Numbered from the stretch's first letter, positions 1 through 5,428 are shown. The stretch: 7,454 nt of DNA from Candidatus Portiera sp. (GCA_015163845.1 JAAOII010000143.1:1-7454); one strand, 5' to 3'. Notes: generated from the sequence alone by a model not told the origin. Program-made: numbers and translations.

Positions 1-818
1 ATGCTACTCACGGTAACTCTATATCCCATCGCCATCTGGGCTCTACTGGACAGTGTCAGTGGCCAGGTAAAGTATGGAAAGGCAAGAAGATGGCTGGTCA
101 ATATGGTAACAAGCGGATCACAGCTGTTCGCTTAAAGGTAGCTAAGGTTGATGAAGAAAATGATGCTATTTTTATTGCTGGTGCTATTCCCGGTGCTCCA
201 GGAACTAAGGTGATCATTAAGCCAGCAGTCAAGCAGTCACAAGAAGAACTTGATTTTGTCGCTAAGAAACTTGAAGAATTAGCCAATCAAGCAGAAGTTG
301 CCCAAGAAGCAGCGAATACTCCTGTAGCAGACGCAACGGAAGAAGAAAAACAAGCAGATGCTCCTGTAGCAGACGCAACGGAAGAAGAAAAACAAGCAGA
401 TGCTCCTGTAGCAGACGCAACAGAAGAAGAAAAACAAGCAGATGCTCCTGTAGCAGACGCAACGGAAGAAGAAAAACAAGCAGATGCTCCTGTAGCAGAC
501 GCAACGGAAGAAGAAAAACAAGCAGATGCTCCTGTAGCAGATGAACCTGTCGTGGAAGAAAAACAAGCAGATGCTCCTGTAGCAGACGCAACGGAAGAAG
601 AAAAACAAGCAGATGCTCCTGTAGCAGACAAAACTGCAGAGCCAGAAGAAAAACAAGCAGATGCTCCTGTAGCAGACGCAACGGAAGAAGAAAAACAAGC
701 AGATGCTCCTGTAGCAGACAAAACTGCAGAGCCGCAAGAAACCGCAACTGATGATGCCTCAGCGGTAGACAAGGTTGCTGAAGATAAAGATAACAAGGAA
801 TCTAAAGATGAAAGTTAG
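1..818 (+). CDS. rplC: 50S ribosomal protein L3 (uL3), 5'-partial, with a very long acidic repeat tail
   Basis: L3 binds 23S rRNA and is one of the proteins that start 50S assembly. The gene enters from the left edge; the first complete codon is at 3, so about 130 N-terminal residues are missing. Positions 3-236 encode 78 residues that match the E. coli L3 C-terminal part without a length change: ATHGNSISHR, GSTGQCQWPGKVWKGKKMAGQ and the terminal KPAVK. The second Gln of GQCQ (codon 57-59) aligns with E. coli Gln150, the residue methylated by PrmB. E. coli L3 ends at this point, but here the frame runs on for 193 residues: a 28-residue linker that looks helical (SQEELDFVAKKLEEL), then a tandem array at 321-755 based on PVADATEEEKQADA, then a Lys/Asp/Glu-rich end. 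I count about 64 acidic and 17 basic residues in the extension. If the missing N-terminus is normal, the protein has about 400 residues against about 209 usually. The 3' end overlaps L4 by 11 bases. The identity of the core is secure; the role of the tail is unknown. Confidence 0.97.
   Translation, partial: ATHGNSISHRHLGSTGQCQWPGKVWKGKKMAGQYGNKRITAVRLKVAKVDEENDAIFIAGAIPGAPGTKVIIKPAVKQSQEELDFVAKKLEELANQAEVAQEAANTPVADATEEEKQADAPVADATEEEKQADAPVADATEEEKQADAPVADATEEEKQADAPVADATEEEKQADAPVADEPVVEEKQADAPVADATEEEKQADAPVADKTAEPEEKQADAPVADATEEEKQADAPVADKTAEPQETATDDASAVDKVAEDKDNKESKDES
321..755 (+). repeat. In-frame tandem repeat array in the L3 tail (42-base unit, 14 residues)
   Basis: Units begin with the codons for PVAD at 321, 363, 405, 447, 489, 531, 576, 618, 666 and 708. 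Seven are 42 bases long and encode PVADATEEEKQADA. Six of these (units 1, 2, 4, 5, 7, 9) are identical in DNA, and unit 3 differs by one silent change (ACG to ACA). Unit 6 has 45 bases (PVADEPVVEEKQADA) and unit 8 has 48 (PVADKTAEPEEKQADA). Unit 10 starts like unit 8 but decays after its first 26 bases (PVADKTAEPQETATDD). Units 7+8 and 9+10 form a repeated pair with a 90-base period. A possible eroded eleventh unit follows (SAVDKVAED compared with PVADKTAEP). All length differences are multiples of three. The pattern indicates recent duplication by slippage or unequal recombination inside the coding frame. Confidence 0.96.
795..800 (+). promoter_or_regulatory. Ribosome binding site for L4, inside the L3 tail
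   Basis: AAGGAA lies 7 bases before the ATG at 808. It sits in the last codons of L3 (the KESKDES end). It decides the L4 start at 808 over the in-frame ATG at 775, which has no such site. Confidence 0.75.
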
Positions 819-1428
819 TTTATTAGATACAGGTAAGGAGTTGACTCTTTCTGATAAAGTTTTCGCTTGTGCGGCTAATGAACCTTTGGTTCATCAAGTC
901 GTTGTGGCTCAACTTGCTGGACAAAGACAGGGTTCCAAGCAGAATAAAAGCCGTGCTGATGTCAGAGGTGGTGGTAAAAAACCTTGGCGACAAAAAGGTA
1001 CTGGTAGAGCTCGTGTTGGTAGTTCTAATAACCCTCTATGGAGAGGTGGTGGTGTTACTTTCGCCGCTAGGTCTAGAAATTTTACCCAAAAGGTTAATCG
1101 CAAGATGAATCATGGTGCCTTATGTAGTGCTTTGTCAGTATTATTGAAAGATAACAGAATGCAGGTGGTCAGTGATATAAGCATTAAGACACCTAAAACC
1201 AAAGAATTAGTTGGATTGCTAAATAGTCATAAAGTCCAGCATGAAACCGCACGTGTTATTTTGATAGTCAAAGAATTAGATGACAATTTGTTATATGCTT
1301 CAAGAAATCTTCCTCTAGTGAGTGTGATAGAAGCATCAGCCATATCAGTCGCGTTTTTAATCTCTGCCCATAAATTGCTTATCACTCAAGCGGCTTGCGA
1401 GACAATTAATGAGAGTTTAGGCAAATGA
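808..1428 (+). CDS. rplD: 50S ribosomal protein L4 (uL4)
   Basis: L4 binds 23S rRNA, and its long loop forms part of the exit-tunnel constriction. In E. coli it also represses its own S10 operon through the mRNA leader; that leader would lie upstream of this window. The product has 206 residues (E. coli 201) and aligns closely: LVHQVVVA near residues 27-34, then the tunnel loop with GGGKKPWRQKGTGRAR at about 54-69, then WRGGGVTFAAR. Lys63, whose change gives erythromycin resistance in E. coli, is present at the same number. The start at 808 matches the family N-terminus (MKVSLLDTG against MELVLKDAQ) and has a good ribosome binding site. An ATG 33 bases upstream in frame would only add residues encoded inside the L3 tail. 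The TGA stop overlaps the L23 start as ATGA, which suggests translational coupling. The C-terminal half is less conserved but of normal length. Confidence 0.98.
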   Translation: MKVSLLDTGKELTLSDKVFACAANEPLVHQVVVAQLAGQRQGSKQNKSRADVRGGGKKPWRQKGTGRARVGSSNNPLWRGGGVTFAARSRNFTQKVNRKMNHGALCSALSVLLKDNRMQVVSDISIKTPKTKELVGLLNSHKVQHETARVILIVKELDDNLLYASRNLPLVSVIEASAISVAFLISAHKLLITQAACETINESLGK

Positions 1429-1739
1429 GAGAAATAAGAGAAGAATACCTATATAAGGTAATAAGAGCTCCTCACACTTCTGAAAAGAGTGTGCGTTTAG
1501 CTGAAAAACATCGCCAGTATGTTTTCCGTGTCCTGCCTGAAGCAAATAAGAAAGATGTCAAAGACGCAATAGAGAAAATTTTTGATGTCAAAGTGACTGC
1601 AGTAAGATCTATGAATTTAAAACTTAGGAAAGTTCGCAATATGAGAACTGGTAAGTGGATGACTAAAAGTGGATACAAGAAGATGTATGTAACTTTAGCG
1701 GAAGGCCAGCAAATTAACTTTGTTAGCGAGGGCTCATAA
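1425..1739 (+). CDS. rplW: 50S ribosomal protein L23 (uL23)
   Basis: L23 sits at the rim of the peptide exit tunnel and is the docking point for trigger factor and SRP. The product has 104 residues (E. coli 100). The N-terminus has the family signature VIRAPHTSEKS; Glu20 within HTSEK corresponds to E. coli Glu18, the key trigger-factor contact. The central IEKIFDVKVTAV segment and the C-terminal end KKMYVTLAEGQQINFV are both typical. The start overlaps the L4 stop by 4 bases (ATGA). A modest GAGAG at 1411-1415 may serve as the ribosome binding site, though re-initiation after L4 is the likelier route. The product is slightly longer than E. coli at both ends, with no sign of damage. Confidence 0.97.
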   Translation: MREIREEYLYKVIRAPHTSEKSVRLAEKHRQYVFRVLPEANKKDVKDAIEKIFDVKVTAVRSMNLKLRKVRNMRTGKWMTKSGYKKMYVTLAEGQQINFVSEGS

Positions 1740-1741
1740 TT

Positions 1742-2578
1742 ATGCCAGTTATAAAATCCAGACCCACATCCCCAGGTAGAAGGCATCACATAAAAGTTGA
1801 TGTTTCTCATCTCCATAAAGGAGCACCTTATAAGCCATTATTAAGTCCTAAGCCCAAGCATTCAGGGCGCAATAATTTGGGAAGAATTACGGTTCGTCAT
1901 CAAGGAGGAGGGGCTAAACAAAAATATAGAATTATAGATTTTAAACGTGATAAAGATAATGTGGTGGGTATAGTTGAACGTTTAGAGTATGATCCTAATC
2001 GTTCATCACATATTGCTTTGATCAAGTATTCTGATGGAGAAAGACGCTATATTATTGCCCCAGAAAGCATTAATGTTGGAGAAGAGATTATATCAGGTCT
2101 TACCAATATTGAAATTAAAACCGGTAATGTCACCATTTTACGTCAGATGCCTTTAGGAACAGTAATTCATTGTATTGAATTAAAGCCCAAGAAAGGGGCA
2201 CAGATGGTTCGTAGTGCCGGTGCATCATCTCAGTTGATTGCTAAAGAAGGAGATTATGCTTCCATTCGGTTACGTTCTGGAGAGGTAAGAAGAGTGCATT
2301 TAGAATGCCGTGCCACTATTGGCGCTGTTGGTAATTTTGAGCATTCATTACGTTCTTTAGGTAAGGCAGGGGCTTCTCGTCATAGAGGTATTCGCCCCAC
2401 AGTTCGTGGTGTTGCGATGAATCCGGTAGATCACCCTCATGGAGGAGGTGAAGGAAAGACATCAGGTGGTCGTCATCCAGTAACTCCTTGGGGCGTTAAA
2501 ACCAAGGGTTTTAAAACACGTAAGCGTAATAATCCATCAGATATTTTCATTGTACGTTCAAGAAGGAGTAAGAAATAA
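1742..2578 (+). CDS. rplB: 50S ribosomal protein L2 (uL2)
   Basis: L2 is among the most conserved ribosomal proteins. It binds 23S rRNA, is needed for joining of the subunits and supports peptidyl transferase activity. The product has 278 residues (E. coli 273). Visible landmarks are the N-terminal KSRPTSPGRRH, the RNA-binding GRNNLGRITVRHQGGGAKQ, the central PLGTVIHCIELKPKKGAQ followed by RSAGASSQLIAKEGDYA, and the C-terminal MNPVDHPHGGGEG. His231 in that last motif corresponds to E. coli His229 (numbered without Met), which has been implicated in activity. The C-terminus is Arg/Lys-rich (VRSRRSKK), as usual. GCGAGGG at 1726-1732 lies 9 bases before the ATG. The gene begins 2 bases after the L23 stop, and its own TAA overlaps the S19 start by one base (TAATG). 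Confidence 0.99.
   Translation: MPVIKSRPTSPGRRHHIKVDVSHLHKGAPYKPLLSPKPKHSGRNNLGRITVRHQGGGAKQKYRIIDFKRDKDNVVGIVERLEYDPNRSSHIALIKYSDGERRYIIAPESINVGEEIISGLTNIEIKTGNVTILRQMPLGTVIHCIELKPKKGAQMVRSAGASSQLIAKEGDYASIRLRSGEVRRVHLECRATIGAVGNFEHSLRSLGKAGASRHRGIRPTVRGVAMNPVDHPHGGGEGKTSGGRHPVTPWGVKTKGFKTRKRNNPSDIFIVRSRRSKK
2563..2568 (+). promoter_or_regulatory. Ribosome binding site for S19
   Basis: AAGGAG, 9 bases before the S19 ATG at 2578, inside the last codons of L2. It supports the S19 start within the TAATG overlap. Confidence 0.75.
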
Positions 2579-2850
2579 TGCCACGATCACTAAAAAAAGC
2601 TCCATTCATTGATATTTCTCTTCTCAAGAAAGTTGAGAAAGCAGTATCTACTAAAGATAGGAAACCAATTAAGACCTGGTCACGCCGTTCCACTATATTC
2701 CCTGAGATGGTAGGATTGACTATAGCGGTTCATAATGGCAGAGCTCATATACCAGTGTTGGTATCAGAGGAAATGGTCGGACATAAATTAGGTGAATTCG
2801 TCCCCACCAGAACATTTAAAGGTCATACGGGCGATAATAAAACTAAATAA
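2578..2850 (+). CDS. rpsS: 30S ribosomal protein S19 (uS19)
   Basis: S19 sits in the head of the 30S subunit, pairs with S13 and approaches the A-site tRNA and the intersubunit bridge region. The product has 90 residues, a normal length. It shows the family pattern from end to end: MPRSLKKAPFID, IKTWSRRSTIFPEMVG, the AVHNGRAHIPV strand and the C-terminal GHKLGEFVPTRTFKGH. The basic C-terminal end GDNKTK is typical. The start overlaps the L2 stop by one base and has a clear ribosome binding site. A 20-base spacer, the longest between any two genes here, separates it from L22. Confidence 0.98.
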   Translation: MPRSLKKAPFIDISLLKKVEKAVSTKDRKPIKTWSRRSTIFPEMVGLTIAVHNGRAHIPVLVSEEMVGHKLGEFVPTRTFKGHTGDNKTK

Positions 2851-2870
2851 TAATACTGGATACAAATACT

Positions 2871-3203
2871 ATGGCAACTGCAAAAGCAATATACAAAAGA
2901 GTGCGGATTTCACCTACTAAGGTGAGGCCTGTGGCAAACCTTATTCGTGGTAAAAAAACGTCTGAGGCCATAAACATCTTGACTTTTCACAGAAGTGGTG
3001 CAGCTGCTCCATTGAAGAAGACCTTGATGTCTGCTGTTGCAAATGTTGAGCATAATTTAGGGGAGAATGCAGACGACTTCTCCGTGTCTGAAGTTTTGGT
3101 TGATGTGGCACCAGTTATGAAGAGAATTAGATTTCGTGCAAGAGGAAGAACTAATCGCATAATTAAACGCTCTTGTCATGTATCAATAGAACTGAGTAAT
3201 TAA
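2871..3203 (+). CDS. rplV: 50S ribosomal protein L22 (uL22)
   Basis: L22 spans the 50S subunit, with a long hairpin lining the exit tunnel next to L4. The product has 110 residues, as in E. coli. The globular part shows ISPTKVRPVANLIRGK and EAINILTFHRSGAAAPLKK, then SAVANVEHNLGEN. The tunnel hairpin reads APVMKRIRFRARGRTNRI; Met83-Lys84-Arg85 is the segment whose deletion gives macrolide resistance in E. coli (residues 82-84), and it is intact here. Phe88 replaces the proline found in E. coli (RIRFRARGR against RIRPRARGR); this site varies between bacteria. The ribosome binding site is weak (GGA at 2858-2860). The S3 start follows one base after the stop. Confidence 0.98.
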   Translation: MATAKAIYKRVRISPTKVRPVANLIRGKKTSEAINILTFHRSGAAAPLKKTLMSAVANVEHNLGENADDFSVSEVLVDVAPVMKRIRFRARGRTNRIIKRSCHVSIELSN

Positions 3204-3204
3204 C

Positions 3205-4149
3205 ATGGGACAAAAAGTACATCCAATAGGGATGAGATTAGGAGTTATTAAGAGGCATTCAGCTATTTGGTATGCTGAAAAGGGCAAGTACACCGAAAAT
3301 CTTAGAGCAGATTTATCCTTGCGCAAAGCATTTGAAGAAAAACTTGCAAGGTCATCTGTTAGTGAGATAATCATTGAAAGAGAGTCCAAGAAAATTCAGA
3401 TCACTATAAGAACAGCATCGCCTGGTGTGGTCATAGGACGTAAAGGTGCTGAGATTGAAAACCTAACTGCTTTAGCTTCAAAACAGCTAGGTGTAAGCAA
3501 GAATGATATCTACATAAATATTCAAGAGATTGTCAAACCAGAATTAGAAGCAAGATTAGTAGGTGAAAACATAGCACGCCAATTGGAGCGTCGCATAATG
3601 TTCAGACGGGCAATGAAAAGAGCAGTTTTTGGCACTATGAGTGCTGGCGCTGAAGGTGTAAAGGTTCAAGTTGGCGGACGATTGGGCGGTGCTGATATAG
3701 CTAGAACAGAGAGTTATAAAGAAGGTAGAGTGCCTCTGCATACTCTACGTGCTGATATTGATTATGCGTCGGTTGAGGCATTGACTACTTATGGGATTAT
3801 AGGTGTCAAGGTTTGGATATTTCGTGGAGAGATATTTGACGTTGCTGAACAATTTAATCCGACTATTAGTGAAGAGAGTCGCTCCTCTAGGCGTCCTAAA
3901 TCTAAAGGCCGACGTGAAGATGGCAAGGACAATTCTAGATCTGGGGATAATCGTCCTAGATCTGGGGATAATCGTCCTAGATCTGGGGATAATCGTCCTA
4001 GATTTGGAGATAATCGTCCTAGATCTGGGGATAATCGTCCTAGATCTGGGGATAATCGTCCTAGATCTGGAGATAATAATCCTAGATCTGGAGATAATAA
4101 TCCTAGATCTGGAGATAATAAAGACAAGCCAGCAATAAAAGCTGAGTAA
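3205..4149 (+). CDS. rpsC: 30S ribosomal protein S3 (uS3) with a repeat-built C-terminal tail
   Basis: S3 lies on the 30S head at the mRNA entry channel, where with S4 and S5 it helps unwind incoming mRNA. The product has 314 residues (E. coli 233). Residues 1-212 are a normal core: MGQKVHPIGMRLG at the N-terminus, a type II KH domain with its GRKG loop at 78-81, and MFRRAMKRAV, in which Arg134, Arg135 and Lys138 match the E. coli helicase residues Arg131, Arg132 and Lys135. The second domain has VQVGGRLGGADIARTE, GRVPLHTLRADIDY and VKVWIFRGEIF. The usual tail after this point is about 20 residues; here it is 102. It starts with a basic stretch (SRSSRRPKSKGRR), continues with nine 7-residue units of the RSGDNRP type, and ends KPAIKAE. 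The tail lacks hydrophobic residues and is surely disordered. The start has only a weak ribosome binding site and follows L22 by one base. The function of the tail is unknown. Confidence 0.98.
   Translation: MGQKVHPIGMRLGVIKRHSAIWYAEKGKYTENLRADLSLRKAFEEKLARSSVSEIIIERESKKIQITIRTASPGVVIGRKGAEIENLTALASKQLGVSKNDIYINIQEIVKPELEARLVGENIARQLERRIMFRRAMKRAVFGTMSAGAEGVKVQVGGRLGGADIARTESYKEGRVPLHTLRADIDYASVEALTTYGIIGVKVWIFRGEIFDVAEQFNPTISEESRSSRRPKSKGRREDGKDNSRSGDNRPRSGDNRPRSGDNRPRFGDNRPRSGDNRPRSGDNRPRSGDNNPRSGDNNPRSGDNKDKPAIKAE
3937..4125 (+). repeat. In-frame tandem repeat array in the S3 tail (21-base unit, 7 residues)
   Basis: Nine units of exactly 21 bases begin at 3937, 3958, 3979, 4000, 4021, 4042, 4063, 4084 and 4105. 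Units 1, 2, 3, 5 and 6 are identical in DNA and encode RSGDNRP. Unit 4 has two changes and reads RFGDNRP. Units 7 and 8 are identical to each other and read RSGDNNP. Unit 9 reads RSGDNKD and leads out of the array. The glycine codon is GGG in units 1-3, 5 and 6 but GGA in 4, 7, 8 and 9, so variation lies mainly toward the 3' end. AGATCT recurs at the start of every unit except unit 4. There are no spacers, so this is a coding minisatellite and not a CRISPR array. Confidence 0.97.
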
Positions 4150-4157
4150 TTAGTGAT

Positions 4158-4580
4158 ATGTTAAGACAACCCAAAGAAACAAAGTATCGCAAGCAGCAAA
4201 AAGGCCGTAATAGAGGTCTTGCTCACAAAGGTCAAAAGATGGCATTTGGAGAATATGGTTTGAGAGCTACAGCTCACAGTCGCATAACTGCCCGTCAAAT
4301 AGAGGCAGCTCGTCGTGCTATGACTCGTCATATTAAGAGGGGTGGTAAAATTTGGATTAGAATTTTTCCGGACAAACCCATTACGCAGAAACCACTTGAA
4401 GTTCGTCAAGGTAAAGGTAAAGGATCTGTTGAATATTGGGTTTTTTCAGCAAAACCTGGGAATATTCTTTATGAAATAGAGGGTGTATCTGAGGCAATGG
4501 CACGAGAGGCCTTAACTTTAGCTGCATCAAAATTACCATTAAAGACAAATTTTGTCAAGAGGAGTGACTTTCATGGCTAA
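4158..4580 (+). CDS. rplP: 50S ribosomal protein L16 (uL16)
   Basis: L16 is a late-assembling 50S protein at the base of the central protuberance and helps place tRNA in the A site. The product has 140 residues (E. coli 136). The family blocks are all present: KGRNRGLA near 16-22, ITARQIEAARRAMTR near 43-57, KIWIRIFPDKPIT near 64-76, then the PLEVRQGKGKG loop and the C-terminal AREALTLAASKLPLKT. Arg83 in the loop corresponds to E. coli Arg81, which the oxygenase RoxA (YcfD) hydroxylates; whether that happens here is unknown. The ribosome binding site is weak (GAG at 4144-4146). The gene starts 8 bases after the long S3 tail and overlaps the L29 start by 8 bases. Confidence 0.98.
   Translation: MLRQPKETKYRKQQKGRNRGLAHKGQKMAFGEYGLRATAHSRITARQIEAARRAMTRHIKRGGKIWIRIFPDKPITQKPLEVRQGKGKGSVEYWVFSAKPGNILYEIEGVSEAMAREALTLAASKLPLKTNFVKRSDFHG
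4557..4564 (+). promoter_or_regulatory. Ribosome binding site for L29
   Basis: AAGAGGAG, 8 bases before the ATG at 4573. It decides the L29 start at 4573 over the in-frame ATG at 4552, which lies upstream of the site. Confidence 0.8.
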
Positions 4581-4797
4581 AGAAAAACAAAATTTAAGGG
4601 CATTATCTGATGCAGAGAGACAGCATATGCTGATGGAGAAAACAGAGGATATGTTCCGTTATAGATTACAATTTGCTACTGGGCAACTGGGGCAAAATCA
4701 CTTATTGCGTGAGACACGTCGTGAGATAGCAAGATTAAAAACATTAATTAGAGAAAGCCAACTCAAGAAAGATGGACAACAAACAGAAAGTAAGTAG
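4573..4797 (+). CDS. rpmC: 50S ribosomal protein L29 (uL29)
   Basis: L29 is a small helical protein that packs against L23 at the exit-tunnel rim. The product has 74 residues from the ATG at 4573 (E. coli 63). The recognisable core is RYRLQFATGQLGQNHLLRETRREIARLKTLIRE, which aligns well with the E. coli segment NLRMQAASGQLQQSHLL and the residues that follow it. The N-terminal helix (LRALSDAERQHMLMEKTEDM) is diverged but of the right length. About 10 extra polar residues at the C-terminus (SQLKKDGQQTESK) make up most of the added length, and they are encoded in the 26-base overlap with S17. An upstream ATG at 4552 would add 7 residues but lacks a proper ribosome binding site, so 4573 is preferred. 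The start overlaps the L16 stop. Confidence 0.95.
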   Translation: MAKEKQNLRALSDAERQHMLMEKTEDMFRYRLQFATGQLGQNHLLRETRREIARLKTLIRESQLKKDGQQTESK

Positions 4798-5044
4798 GAC
4801 TAGACGCAGTTTGTCTGGTATTGTCGTTGGTTCTCAAAGAGATAAAACGATATCAGTCAAGGTGACTAGACGAATTAAGCATCCCTTATACGGCAAGTAT
4901 ATTACTAAAAGTAGTATATTGCACGCACATGATGAAAAGAATACAGCAACAGTTGGAGATAGAGTGACTCTTGGAGAAACCAAGCCCATATCTAAAACCA
5001 AGTTTTTTGAGTTGCTATCTGTTAGTAAAAAGGTGGAGGCATAG
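4772..5044 (+). CDS. rpsQ: 30S ribosomal protein S17 (uS17)
   Basis: S17 is an early-binding 30S protein with an OB fold that stabilises the 5' domain of 16S rRNA. The product has 90 residues (E. coli 84). Its OB-fold pattern is clear: LSGIVVGSQRDKTISVKV, then IKHPLYGKYI, HAHDEKNTATVGD and the end KPISKTKFFELLSV. The first 8 residues or so (MDNKQKVS) are encoded within L29, a 26-base overlap. No ribosome binding site is well placed: AAGAAAG at 4765-4771 touches the ATG. The start could therefore depend on ribosomes finishing L29, but 4772 is the only ATG that keeps the whole domain. The stop lies one base before L14. Confidence 0.96.
   Translation: MDNKQKVSRTRRSLSGIVVGSQRDKTISVKVTRRIKHPLYGKYITKSSILHAHDEKNTATVGDRVTLGETKPISKTKFFELLSVSKKVEA
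5035..5039 (+). promoter_or_regulatory. Ribosome binding site for L14
   Basis: GGAGG, 6 bases before the ATG at 5046, at the end of S17. It fixes the L14 start at 5046; an upstream in-frame ATG at 4971 lies deep inside S17 and is rejected. It is one of the strongest sites in the window, at the S10/spc junction. Confidence 0.8.
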
Positions 5045-5045
5045 A

Positions 5046-5414
5046 ATGATACAGTCAGAAACGGTCATGAATGTTGCCGATAATAGCGGCGCTCGTAGAG
5101 TATTGTGTATTAAGGTATTAGGAGGATCTAAGAAGAGATACGCCACGGTTGGTGATATTATAAAAGTCACTGTTAAAATGGCTATCCCTCGAGGACGTGT
5201 TAAAAAGGGTGAAATATTTTTTGCTGTTATGGTAAGAACCAAGAAGGGTATCCGCAGACCTGATGGTGCTTCAATTAAGTTTGACGAGAATGCTTGTGTG
5301 CTTCTCAATAATCAGTATGCCCCAATAGGGACTCGTATATTTGGACCAGTAACTCGTGAGTTACGCGCTGGGAAATTTATGAGAATTGTTTCACTAGCAC
5401 CAGAAGTTATATAA
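5046..5414 (+). CDS. rplN: 50S ribosomal protein L14 (uL14)
   Basis: L14 lies on the interface face of the 50S subunit, contacts L3 and L19 and forms an intersubunit bridge with 16S rRNA. It is also the docking site of the silencing factor RsfS. The product has 122 residues (E. coli 123). It shows MIQSETVMNVADNSGARRVLCIKVLGGS at the N-terminus, then VGDIIKVTVKMAIPRGRVKKGE, VRTKKGIRRPDGASIKFDENACVLLN and the C-terminal GTRIFGPVTRELR with MRIVSLAPEVI. In E. coli this is the first gene of the spc operon, with a promoter in the gap before it. Here that gap is a single base, so any promoter would have to lie within S17 coding sequence; I see no convincing one. Confidence 0.99.
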   Translation: MIQSETVMNVADNSGARRVLCIKVLGGSKKRYATVGDIIKVTVKMAIPRGRVKKGEIFFAVMVRTKKGIRRPDGASIKFDENACVLLNNQYAPIGTRIFGPVTRELRAGKFMRIVSLAPEVI

Positions 5415-5427
5415 TATTTATAAATAT
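5414..5427 (+). repeat. Short AT-only perfect palindrome before L24
   Basis: ATATTTATAAATAT is a perfect 14-base inverted repeat. It starts on the last base of the L14 stop and ends 1 base before the L24 ATG at 5429. It fills the space where a ribosome binding site would normally be. It is too weak and has no T-tract, so it is not a terminator. It may simply keep the start region unpaired, or may be a chance AT-rich spacer. Confidence 0.6.
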
Positions 5428-5428
5428 C

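Noticed and set aside
262..796. Three long open frames on the - strand (262-747, 279-737, 287-796) with repeated Leu/Phe- or Ser/Ala-rich proteins
   Set aside because: The repeat units are multiples of three, so any frame without a stop in one unit stays open over the whole array. They are shadows of the L3 tail and have no start signals.
775..807. Longer L4 from an ATG at 775
   Set aside because: The 11 added residues do not match the L4 family, and the ribosome binding site serves the ATG at 808.
869..1108. + strand open frame of 79 codons inside L4
   Set aside because: Out of frame within the conserved part of L4, with no ribosome binding site and no recognisable protein.
321..4125. Regular short repeats that could suggest a CRISPR array
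   Set aside because: Units follow each other without unique spacers, keep the reading frame and sit inside ribosomal protein genes; no cas genes are near.
3789..4138. Open frames over the S3 repeats: - strand 3789-4127 (LSPDLGR repeats) and + strand 3803-4138 (ILDLGIIV repeats)
   Set aside because: Same effect as in L3: the 21-base unit keeps all stop-free frames open. The S3 frame joins a conserved core and is clearly the real one.
4971..5045. Longer L14 from an ATG at 4971
   Set aside because: The added 25 residues lie in S17 out of frame. The ATG at 5046 has a strong GGAGG site and the family N-terminus MIQSETVMNVADN.
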